Under the pieces are notes generated by a model, which saw nothing but the letters and a program-made list of their open reading frames with translations, did not search any database and had not been told where the DNA came from. The translations under genes and the position numbers were made by a program. Positions 1 through 5,923 of a stretch of DNA of 8,531 nucleotides are shown piece after piece. Each line of letters opens with the position of its first letter. Within the stretch, counting starts at the first letter, position 1. The DNA is from an uncultured Thermoleophilia bacterium (GTDB lineage: Bacteria > Actinomycetota > Thermoleophilia > UBA2241): NCBI GenBank assembly GCA_903921965.1, contig CAIXSE010000102.1, forward strand, positions 1-8,531, given 5' to 3'.

Positions 1-1
1 C

Positions 2-865
2 AGCGAGCTGCTCGACGGCCCGCAGGTGACCACGGCGCAGGCCCTGCGGCGCGAGGGCTTCTCGGCCGACATGGTCGACGGGTTCTGGCGGCCGTACCTC
101 GGCGGCATCTTCCTCGACCCGGCGCTGGAGACGTCCAGCCGTCTGTTCGCCTTCGTCTTCAAGATGTTCGCCGAGGGAGAGGCCACGCTGCCGGCCGGCG
201 GCATGCAGGCGCTGCCGGCGCAGCTGGCCGCGCGGCTGCCGGACGGCGCCCTGCGGCTCGACTGCACCGTCGAGGCCGTGGGCGGCGGCGGCGTGACGCT
301 CGCCGGAGGCGAGCGTCTGGAGGCCGCCGCCGTGGTCGTCGCCGCCGACGGCCCCGAGGCCGCGCGGCTCACCGGCGCCTTCCAGGCGCCGGCCGGCCGC
401 GCCACGACCTGCGTGTACTACGCCGCCGCGCGCTCGCCGGTGGGAGAGCCGGTGCTCGTGCTGAACGGCGACCGCGAGGGGCCGGTCAACACGCTCTGCG
501 TGCCCAGCGACGTGGCGCCGAGCTACGCCCCGCCGGGCGCGGCGCTCGTCTCGGCGAGCGTCCTCGGCATCCCGTCGCTGGACGACGAGGGCCTCGACGA
601 CGCGGTACGGGCGCAGCTGCGAGGCTGGTTCGGAGGCCAGGTGGACGGGTGGCGGCGCCTCGCCGTCCACCGCGTCCCCTTCGCCCTGCCAGTGCAGACA
701 CCGGCAGCGCTCACGGCGGCGCGGCGGCCGGTGCGGCTCAAGGAGGGGCTCTTCGTGTGCGGCGACCACCGCGACACCGGGTCGCTCCAGGGTGCCCTGC
801 AGTCCGGGCGCCGCGCGGCCGCGGCGGTGCGCGGCCTCGACGCGCCGCCGTCCTGCCGGCTCTGA
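2..865 (+). CDS. FAD-dependent oxidoreductase (amine oxidase / phytoene desaturase-like), C-terminal part, 5' partial
   Basis: The frame is open from base 2 and ends at TGA 863-865, giving 287 visible codons. The GTG at 26 is an internal codon: the reading continues upstream as SELLDGPQ, and the N-terminal FAD-binding GxGxxG half expected of this family is missing. Counting from that GTG, residues 54-64 (TLPAGGMQALP) match the GGM-x-ALP segment that precedes the second part of the FAD fold in amine-oxidase/carotenoid-desaturase-like flavoproteins. Residues 242-262 (FVCGDHRDTGSLQGAL...SGRRAA) form the C-terminal FAD-contacting block, where GD is followed by a helix of small residues ending in SGRRAA. 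The enzyme probably oxidises a hydrophobic or amine substrate with bound FAD, but nothing visible identifies the substrate. It is the only gene of its transcript in the window and converges on the DUF1634 gene 46 bases away. The superfamily is secure; the exact reaction is not known. Confidence 0.85.
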   Translation, partial: SELLDGPQVTTAQALRREGFSADMVDGFWRPYLGGIFLDPALETSSRLFAFVFKMFAEGEATLPAGGMQALPAQLAARLPDGALRLDCTVEAVGGGGVTLAGGERLEAAAVVVAADGPEAARLTGAFQAPAGRATTCVYYAAARSPVGEPVLVLNGDREGPVNTLCVPSDVAPSYAPPGAALVSASVLGIPSLDDEGLDDAVRAQLRGWFGGQVDGWRRLAVHRVPFALPVQTPAALTAARRPVRLKEGLFVCGDHRDTGSLQGALQSGRRAAAAVRGLDAPPSCRL

Positions 866-880
866 GGCCGGCGCCGCTCT

Positions 881-899
881 GCGCGGGAAGAAGCCGCGC
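881..899. terminator. Weak hairpin between convergent genes
   Basis: GCGCGG (881-886) pairs with CCGCGC (894-899) around a seven-base loop, in the 46-base gap between two converging genes. A 10-base palindrome (900-909, GCCCGCGGGC) follows at once. There is no T tract on either strand, so this is at most a hairpin-only, possibly bidirectional, terminator. The position supports it; the short stem in GC-rich DNA does not. Confidence 0.3.
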
Positions 900-911
900 G
901 CCCGCGGGCCG

Positions 912-1355
912 TCAGCCCTTGCCGACCAGCACGCTCGCGCACATGACCGCGAGGACGGCGGCGGTGACGAGCGCGTAGCGGCGGTCGCGCAGCCGCAGGA
1001 ACGCCACAAGTGAGCCCGCCACGCGCACGAACGGCGTCGCGACGAGCACGATCAGGCCGAGGGAGAGGTACGCGGCGGGATCGAGTCCCGCCAGGCCCGC
1101 CGCGAGGTCGCCGAGCGGCGTCACGCGCACGGCGAGCGGCTCGCCGCGGACCAGCGCCAGCACGATGCCGGCGACCATGAGCGTGAAGCTCAGGGCGACG
1201 CCCACCTGGAGGACCCGCTGGACGGTGCGCTCGAGCGGGTCCATGACGTGCTCCGGAGGGGCCGGCGGGCTGCCGGAGGCTCCCTCCGGAGCCGGCTCCC
1301 GCCCTTCCGCGGCGCCTGCCGCGAAGGACTCGTCGCGGGGATCGCGGCTCGTCAC
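912..1355 (-). CDS. DUF1634 family membrane protein
   Basis: This 147-residue protein has a hydrophilic Pro/Glu/Ala-rich N-terminus (about 1-38). Three hydrophobic spans follow, at roughly 49-68, 95-117 and 126-143. The domain begins with PLERTVQRVLQVGVALSFTLM and carries a central VTPLGDL segment, which is the pattern I recognise as DUF1634. Members are usually encoded next to TauE/SafE (TSUP) transporters, as here, so a role as accessory subunit or regulator of the adjoining transporter is a reasonable inference; no biochemical function is known to me. The GTG start at 1355 overlaps the transporter stop (GTGA, 1352-1355), suggesting translational coupling. An alternative ATG at 1244 has a better ribosome-binding site (GGAG, six bases upstream) and would give a 110-residue protein that is almost only the DUF1634 domain. 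It is the last gene of the minus-strand run. Confidence 0.85.
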   Translation of the reverse strand: MTSRDPRDESFAAGAAEGREPAPEGASGSPPAPPEHVMDPLERTVQRVLQVGVALSFTLMVAGIVLALVRGEPLAVRVTPLGDLAAGLAGLDPAAYLSLGLIVLVATPFVRVAGSLVAFLRLRDRRYALVTAAVLAVMCASVLVGKG

Positions 1356-2161
1356 AGCACACCCACCGCCTGCAGCGCCATCAGCACCGCGAAGCCGATC
1401 AGGACCACCTGGAACGTGACGCCGAGCGCCCTGGCCGACAGGCGCACGGCCAGGCCCGGCCCGAACCGCGCGCCGAGCAGGATGCCCAAGGCGGCCGGCA
1501 CGGCGAAGGCCGGATCAACGTACCCGCGCCCGTAGAAGATCGCCGCGCTCGCCGCCGCCGTGACGCCGATCATGAGGTTGCTCGTCGCGATGGTGGCCTT
1601 CAGGGGGATCCCCATGAGCAGGTTCATGACCGGCACCTTGAACGCGCCCCCGCCAACGCCGAGCAGGCCCGAGACGTTGCCGGCGACGAGACTGAGGAAG
1701 AAGCCCAGCGGCACGCGCCTGCACCCGTAGGTCACCTGCTCGCCGCGAGCGGGATCGTAGTAGCTGCCCTCGAGCACCCCGGTGCGCTCGGGCACGGCGT
1801 CGCCGCGACGCCGGTTCATCATCCACGCCACGTAAACGAGGAGCACCGCGAACGCGGCCTGCAGGACGCGGCCCTGGACGAGCACCGCCGTGACGCCTCC
1901 GGCGACGGCGCCGACCGTCGTGGCGACCTCGAGCAGCATGCCCAGGCGCATGTTCGTCATACCGCGGCGCGCGAACCTGGTCTGGGCCACGGTCGACGTG
2001 GCGATCACGCAGACGATGCTCGTGGCGATGGCGACCTTGATCGGCGCCCCGAACGCGAGCGAGAGGGCCGGCACCATGATGATGCCGCCGCCCACGCCGA
2101 GCATGCTGCCGAAGACGCCGGCGACCACGGCGACCGCGAAGACCGCGAGCGTGACCGTCAC
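1352..2161 (-). CDS. TSUP family transporter (sulfite exporter TauE/SafE type)
   Basis: This is a 269-residue, very hydrophobic inner-membrane protein of the TauE/SafE (TSUP) family and of normal length for it. The inverted-duplicate architecture is easy to see. Residues 19-48 (SMLGVGGGIIMVPAL, then GAPIKVAIATS) are echoed by 165-195 (GLLGVGGGAFKVPVMN, then GIPLKATIATSN). Each half supplies the LGVGGG loop and the ATS motif thought to line the substrate path. A polar segment at about 117-149 separates the halves and includes an RRRGD cluster. Known members export sulfite, sulfoacetate or similar anions, or take up sulfur compounds; no sulfur-metabolism gene lies nearby, so the substrate is open. 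The start is GTG at 2161, seven bases after the stop of the release-factor-like gene, with a weak GA-rich site (CGAGAGCGAG) upstream. Its stop overlaps the DUF1634 start, so the two are probably made together. Confidence 0.93.
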   Translation of the reverse strand: MTVTLAVFAVAVVAGVFGSMLGVGGGIIMVPALSLAFGAPIKVAIATSIVCVIATSTVAQTRFARRGMTNMRLGMLLEVATTVGAVAGGVTAVLVQGRVLQAAFAVLLVYVAWMMNRRRGDAVPERTGVLEGSYYDPARGEQVTYGCRRVPLGFFLSLVAGNVSGLLGVGGGAFKVPVMNLLMGIPLKATIATSNLMIGVTAAASAAIFYGRGYVDPAFAVPAALGILLGARFGPGLAVRLSARALGVTFQVVLIGFAVLMALQAVGVL

Positions 2162-2168
2162 GGCGCCG

Positions 2169-2528
2169 TCACTCGCTCTCGCCGGGCGGGCGGCGCAGGC
2201 GCTTGGTGACCGCCCGCCCCCGCTTCTGGGCGAGCCGCTTCTCGACCGCCGCGCGCGACGGCCTCGTGGCCTTGCGCGGCGGGGGCGGCGGCTCGCTGAG
2301 GCGCCGCAACTTGAGCCGCAGGCGGCGCAGCGCGTCCATCTTGTTCAGGTACTGGCTGCGCTGCGCCCGGCACGTGACGGTGAGGCCGGTCGGACGGTGC
2401 CGCAGCCGCACCGCGCTGTCGGTGACGTTCTGGTGCTGCCCGCCGGGACCGCCCGCACGGAACGTCTCCACGTCGCACTGGGCGAGGAGGTCGTCGTCAC
2501 TCTCGGGGATGTCGAACGGGGCGGGCAT
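2169..2528 (-). CDS. Small release-factor-like protein with GGQ motif (ribosome rescue, ArfB/RF-1 domain type)
   Basis: The protein has 119 residues from ATG 2528, or 125 from GTG 2546. In the longer numbering, residues 28-41 ([14 protein letters not shown]) hold the universal GGQ (35-37), which triggers peptidyl-tRNA hydrolysis in class I release factors. Residues 59-80 ([22 protein letters not shown]) are the usual RF-1 domain continuation. There is no codon-recognition domain. A Lys/Arg-rich tail follows (about 91-119, [19 protein letters not shown]...), much like the ArfB tail that enters an empty mRNA channel. The likely role is release of peptides from stalled ribosomes; which rescue subfamily it belongs to is uncertain. 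Start choice: GGTGA lies upstream of GTG 2546, but the same bases read as an extended -10 box (TGATACGCT) that would place transcription start near 2540 and favour ATG 2528. It heads the minus-strand run. Confidence 0.85.
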   Translation of the reverse strand: MPAPFDIPESDDDLLAQCDVETFRAGGPGGQHQNVTDSAVRLRHRPTGLTVTCRAQRSQYLNKMDALRRLRLKLRRLSEPPPPPRKATRPSRAAVEKRLAQKRGRAVTKRLRRPPGESE

Positions 2529-2546
2529 GGGCTGGACGGCCGGCAC

Positions 2547-2571
2547 AGCGTATCACCGGCCGTGATAGCCT
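2547..2571. promoter_or_regulatory. Divergent promoter with palindromic extended -10 boxes
   Basis: TATCAC (2551-2556) and GTGATA (2562-2567) form a perfect six-base inverted repeat around five bases, between the divergent release-factor-like and EamA genes. On the plus strand the right arm reads TGA-TAGCCT (2563-2571), and on the minus strand the left arm reads TGA-TACGCT (2555-2547). Both fit an extended -10 element (TGn-TAnnnT). No good -35 hexamer is visible at the usual distance on either strand, as is often the case for extended -10 promoters. The palindrome could also bind a regulator, which would then block both promoters at once. Confidence 0.45.
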
Positions 2572-2577
2572 CGGGCC

Positions 2578-3510
2578 ATGCTGGCCATCGCCCTCGCCCT
2601 CGGCGCGTCCCTCTGCTGGGGATCCGGAGACTTCCTCGGCGGGCTCACCGCGCGCCGCACCAGCCTGTGGACGGTGATCATCGGCAGCCAGGCGGTGGGT
2701 CTGGCGGCGGCGGCCGCGGTGACGCTGGCGACGGGCCACCCCTGGCCCGGCCTCGGAGTGGTCTGGCCCGTCCTCCTCGGCGGCGTGGCGAGCGTCGTCG
2801 CCATCTCGTCGTTCTACCGCGCCCTGGCGATCGGGACGATGAGCATCGTCGCACCGCTCACCGCCACGAGCGGCGTCGTCCCGTTCGTGGCCGGCATCCT
2901 GCAGGGGGAGCGGCCGGCGGCGCTGCAGCTCGCCGGCGTCGCCCTGGCGGCCACCGGCGTCGTGCTCGCCGCCGTCGAACCCGAGCGCCCGGGCGAGACC
3001 ATCGGCGTCGCGGCCATGCCCAACGAGCCGGCGGTCGAGCCGGCGGTCGTCCGCGAGGGGCTCGCCGCTCCCGCGGCCGGCCGGCAGCGGCGCCGCGACC
3101 AGCGCGTCGCCGTCGGGCTGGCGCTGCTTGCCGCGCTCTGCATCGGTCTCGTGCTGCTGGGGTACGACGCCACGGCGAAGCACGACGCCCTGTGGGCGAT
3201 GCTCGGCGGGCGCATCTCGTCGGCCACGATGTTCACGGTGCTGTTCCTCGTGCTGCGGCCGCGCGTCAGCGTGACGCGCGCGGCCGTTCCGTACCTCGTC
3301 GCCGTCGGCATCCTCGACACCAGCGCCAACGGCCTCTTCTCACTGTCCACGACGCAGGGGTACCTGAGCCTCGTCGCCGTGCTCGGCTCCGTCTACCCGG
3401 TGGTGACCGTGCTGCTGGCCTTCGTCCTGCTGCGCGAGCGCATCGCGCGCCACCAGCTGGTCGGGGTCGTGGCCGCCCTCACCGGCGTGGCCCTCATCGC
3501 CGCCGGTTGA
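2578..3510 (+). CDS. EamA/DMT family transporter
   Basis: This 310-residue inner-membrane protein has about ten hydrophobic spans arranged as two EamA repeats. The first runs from residue 1 to about 133 and contains SSFYRALAIGTMSIVAPLTATSG (78-99) and the ILQGERP end motif (107-113). The second runs from about 178 to 310 and contains GYLSLVAVLGSVYPVVTVLL (261-280) and the matching LLRERIARHQLVG motif (284-296). Members of the drug/metabolite transporter superfamily export amino acids, metabolites or drugs; the substrate here cannot be read. The linker between the halves (about 134-177) is unusually long and polar, with an Arg cluster (RQRRRDQR) just before the second repeat. ATG 2578 has no Shine-Dalgarno sequence but sits six bases after TAGCCT, suggesting leaderless translation. 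Its stop overlaps the glycosylase start (TTGA, 3507-3510). Confidence 0.92.
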   Translation: MLAIALALGASLCWGSGDFLGGLTARRTSLWTVIIGSQAVGLAAAAAVTLATGHPWPGLGVVWPVLLGGVASVVAISSFYRALAIGTMSIVAPLTATSGVVPFVAGILQGERPAALQLAGVALAATGVVLAAVEPERPGETIGVAAMPNEPAVEPAVVREGLAAPAAGRQRRRDQRVAVGLALLAALCIGLVLLGYDATAKHDALWAMLGGRISSATMFTVLFLVLRPRVSVTRAAVPYLVAVGILDTSANGLFSLSTTQGYLSLVAVLGSVYPVVTVLLAFVLLRERIARHQLVGVVAALTGVALIAAG

Positions 3511-4514
3511 GTACGTTCGCGCAGCTGGCCCTGCGCGGCCCGGCCGGCGAGCCGGTCGACCTGCGCCGCACCCTGCTCTCGCACGGCGTCGCGTCCCTGC
3601 CGCCGGCCGCGGTGGACCCCCTCCGGCTCACGCTCACGGTCACACTCGCCGCCCCCGGCGGCCCCCGCACCGTGCGCGTCACGCCCGAAGGAGCGGCGAC
3701 GGGTCCGCGCCGGGGCGACCCCGGCTGCGCCGGCGCGCAGGCGCCCCTGGTGGAGCTGCGCACGGCCGACGAGGGGGCGGCGCCGGACGCCGAGGCAGCC
3801 GCCGACCTGGTCCGTTCGCTGCGGCGCATGCTCTGCCTCGACGACGACCTGAGCGGGTTCTACACGCGCGCGGCGGCAGACCCGGCGCTGGCCTGGGTCT
3901 GTGCGGGCGCCGGCCGGATGCTGCGCGGTCCGAGCGTCTTCGAGGACGTCGTCAAGACGGTGTGCACGACGAACTGCGCCTGGTCGGCGACCGAGCGCAT
4001 GACCGGCACCCTGGTGCGGTCGCTGGGCGAGCCCGCTCCCGGAGCGCCCGCGGGCGTCGCGGACGGGCGCGCCTTCCCGACCCCCGCGGCGATGGCCGCG
4101 GCGCCCGAGAGCCTCTACCGCGAGGTGGCGCGGGCGGGCTACCGCGGACCGCGCCTGCGGGCGCTCGCCGCCTCGGTCGCCTCGGGCGAGGTGGACCTCG
4201 AGGCGCTGTACGAGACGGCGCCGGAGGACCTGCCCGACGACGAGGTCGAGCGCCGGCTGCTCGCGCTCCCCGGCGTCGGCCCCTACGCGGCCGCGCACGT
4301 GATGCTGCTGCTCGGCCGCCACTCGCGCCTGGTCTTCGACTCCTGGACCAGGCCCAAGTACGCGCGCCTGGCCGGCAAGCCGCCGGGCAGACTCGTCCCG
4401 GACGCGACCGTGCGCCGGCGCTTCCGCCGGTACGGCGCCCACGCCGGATTGGCCTTCTGGCTGTTCCTGACCCGCGACTGGGTGACGGAGACCGGCGAGG
4501 TCCGCGGCTGGTGA
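3507..4514 (+). CDS. HhH-GPD superfamily DNA glycosylase (AlkA/OGG-like), probably monofunctional
   Basis: From TTG 3507 this encodes 335 residues. The reading frame is open far upstream, but that part is antisense to other genes; the TTG overlaps the EamA stop (TTGA), making it the most economical start. The C-terminal half is a base-excision repair glycosylase. The helix-hairpin-helix LLALPGVGPYAA is at 251-262, and the expected catalytic Asp is Asp278 in VFDSWTRPKY. Bifunctional OGG1-type enzymes have Lys after the GVG turn; here the place is taken by Pro-Tyr (259-260), so base removal without strand cutting is inferred. Residues 146-165 (EDVVKTVCTTNCAW...ERM) form the block preceding the hairpin in a bacterial glycosylase subfamily that databases sometimes label HesB. 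No C-terminal four-cysteine Fe-S loop is present, unlike Nth/MutY. The first ~100 residues look like a beta-rich N-terminal domain I do not recognise. The lesion removed is unknown. Confidence 0.88.
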   Translation: MSTFAQLALRGPAGEPVDLRRTLLSHGVASLPPAAVDPLRLTLTVTLAAPGGPRTVRVTPEGAATGPRRGDPGCAGAQAPLVELRTADEGAAPDAEAAADLVRSLRRMLCLDDDLSGFYTRAAADPALAWVCAGAGRMLRGPSVFEDVVKTVCTTNCAWSATERMTGTLVRSLGEPAPGAPAGVADGRAFPTPAAMAAAPESLYREVARAGYRGPRLRALAASVASGEVDLEALYETAPEDLPDDEVERRLLALPGVGPYAAAHVMLLLGRHSRLVFDSWTRPKYARLAGKPPGRLVPDATVRRRFRRYGAHAGLAFWLFLTRDWVTETGEVRGW

Positions 4515-4519
4515 CCCCA

Positions 4520-4538
4520 CGGCGGCCGCGGGCCGCCG
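4520..4538. terminator. Strong GC hairpin between convergent genes
   Basis: CGGCGGCC (4520-4527) pairs perfectly with GGCCGCCG (4531-4538) around a three-base GCG loop. It starts six bases after the glycosylase stop and sits in a 73-base gap facing the SGNH gene on the other strand. There is no T tract. Because a perfect hairpin works in both directions, it may end both transcripts. Confidence 0.5.
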
Positions 4539-4587
4539 CGCGAAGGCCCACGCCGCGAGCCACCCGCCTGCAGCCCTGCCCGCGCCG

Positions 4588-5898
4588 TCACTGCTGCTGC
4601 GGGATCCCCCAGTCCTGCTCGATGACGTCGAGCACGACCTGCGCCATGCGGTCGCCGCCCGCGCGCGTGAGGTGCACGCCGTCGGGCGCGCGCATGATGA
4701 CCAGGTCGCCGCTGCCGGGGTCCTTGAGCGCCTCGGCGTACCCGCCGCCACCGTCGGCGAACAGCATCCACGTGGAGATGAACTGCACGCCGGGGTGCTT
4801 CTTCGCCTCGTCCGCGTAGATCCGGTTGATCATCGCCGTCTTGTCGCGGTACACGGAGTTGCGCATGATCGGGTTCCCGACCCAGTAGACGCGCCGGCCG
4901 CCCTTCGTGAGGATCGTCATCGCCTTGTCCACGCGTTTGGCGTACTCCTTCTTCCACGAGCCGCTCCCCACGTTGAGGACCTTGCCGTGGCTGTAGAAGT
5001 TCTGGCCGTCGTTGGCCCCGAACAGCACGGCGGTGGCGTCGGGGTTCCAGTCGACGATCTGGTCGATCATGTGCTGGGGCCAGTCGTAGAAGTCAGGGCG
5101 GCTGAGGCCGCTGGAGACCTTGTACTCCATCTTGGCCTTGATGAGACCCGTGTCCTCGGCGAGGTTCCGGAGCGACGAGCCGAACACCTGCGCCATGGAG
5201 TCGCCGATGATCCACAGCCGCAGCGGCCGGGCCGCGGTGATCTTGCGCGGCCAGTGCGACTTCTTCTGCTTCGTCGTCTCGGCGAGCGTGTGGTGCTGCT
5301 CCTCGCCGCGCCCGAGGGCGGCGTTCAGCGCCTCGGCCGGGCGGTCGAGCTGGAGCAGGCCGCTCACCGCCACGACGGGCTTGAGCAGGGCGAGCTGCAG
5401 GGTGCGCATGGCGCCGAGCTCCTCGCCCTGCACGCGCTTCTGGATGGTCGCCGCATCCAGCAGGCCGGCGAAGAAGAAGCCGAGGAGCATCGCCACGAGC
5501 ACGGCGCCGGCCGAGGCCCGGCGGCGGCGCGGCCGGGCACGCTCGGGCAGCGGCCCGAGAGCGTCGGGGCCGAACGGGCCGCCCGGTCCTTCGCCGGCCA
5601 CCGGCCGCCGGGCCTGAGCCCCTTCGCCGGGGTCCAGCCACTCCTGCCACTCGTCGTCGGCGCCGTACCGCGTGTCGCGCCGCACGTCGGCCGGGCGCGT
5701 GACCCCGGTGGGGACCTCGAAGCGCTCGTCCCGCGGCGCCCGCGAGGGGCGCGACTGCCGCGGCGACGGTTCGCGTGCCGGCGGTCGCGGCGACGGCTCG
5801 CGTGGCGGCCGCAGCTCGCCCCACACGAACAGGTCCTCGTCGTCGCCGCCGGGGAACGGCCGCCTGTCCTCGCCCCCGTTGTCCCAGTCGTCCGTCAT
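4588..5898 (-). CDS. Membrane-anchored SGNH/GDSL hydrolase, DUF459 type (envelope O-acylation partner)
   Basis: This 436-residue protein has an N-terminal region of about 125 residues that is charged and rich in Pro/Arg, presumably cytoplasmic. It is followed by an Arg cluster and one membrane span (about 128-149). A linker helix (about 160-195) and the SGNH domain (about 225-430) would lie outside the membrane. Catalytic blocks are clear: IGDS with nucleophile Ser234; oxyanion-hole Gly264 in SSGLSRPDF; GAND at 294-297 with Asn296; and DGVH with Asp406 and His409. SGNH proteins of this kind work with MBOAT proteins as O-acetyltransferases (AlgJ/AlgX- or PatB-like) or act as esterases on envelope glycans; which applies cannot be told from sequence. 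ATG 5898 has a good ribosome-binding site (AGGA, five bases upstream) and lies 25 bases after the MBOAT stop, so the two are very probably one operon. It is the second of two paralogs in the window. Confidence 0.88.
   Translation of the reverse strand: MTDDWDNGGEDRRPFPGGDDEDLFVWGELRPPREPSPRPPAREPSPRQSRPSRAPRDERFEVPTGVTRPADVRRDTRYGADDEWQEWLDPGEGAQARRPVAGEGPGGPFGPDALGPLPERARPRRRRASAGAVLVAMLLGFFFAGLLDAATIQKRVQGEELGAMRTLQLALLKPVVAVSGLLQLDRPAEALNAALGRGEEQHHTLAETTKQKKSHWPRKITAARPLRLWIIGDSMAQVFGSSLRNLAEDTGLIKAKMEYKVSSGLSRPDFYDWPQHMIDQIVDWNPDATAVLFGANDGQNFYSHGKVLNVGSGSWKKEYAKRVDKAMTILTKGGRRVYWVGNPIMRNSVYRDKTAMINRIYADEAKKHPGVQFISTWMLFADGGGGYAEALKDPGSGDLVIMRAPDGVHLTRAGGDRMAQVVLDVIEQDWGIPQQQ
5761..5814 (-). 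repeat. Tandem 27-base repeat inside the SGNH gene
   Basis: Bases 5761-5787 and 5788-5814 match at 22 of 27 positions. They encode the adjacent nine-residue units LRPPREPSP and RPPAREPSP (residues 29-37 and 38-46) in the proline-rich N-terminal region. A slippage or duplication event in a disordered segment is the likely origin. Confidence 0.6.
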
Positions 5899-5923
5899 CG
5901 GTCCTGCGTCCGCCTCGTCCCGC

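Noticed and set aside
26..28. GTG as the start of the first gene.
   Set aside because: Codons upstream remain open and protein-like, and the protein would lack its FAD-binding N-terminus.
1352..2161. Naming the TSUP gene tauE or assigning sulfite as the substrate.
   Set aside because: No sulfur-metabolism gene is nearby, and TSUP members differ widely in substrate.
1890..3506. Very long plus-strand open frame running into the glycosylase (1890-4514 in total).
   Set aside because: Its first part is antisense to the TSUP and release-factor genes and out of frame with EamA; the translation is Arg/Pro/Gly-rich low complexity. Only the part from TTG 3507 has family motifs.
3507..4514. Calling the glycosylase an Fe-S assembly protein (HesB) or endonuclease III.
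   Set aside because: The helix-hairpin-helix and Asp identify a glycosylase, and the Fe-S cysteine loop and lyase Lys are absent.
3393..4751. A 452-codon minus-strand frame opposite the glycosylase.
   Set aside because: It is antisense to a gene with clear catalytic motifs, overlaps the convergent SGNH gene, and has biased composition.
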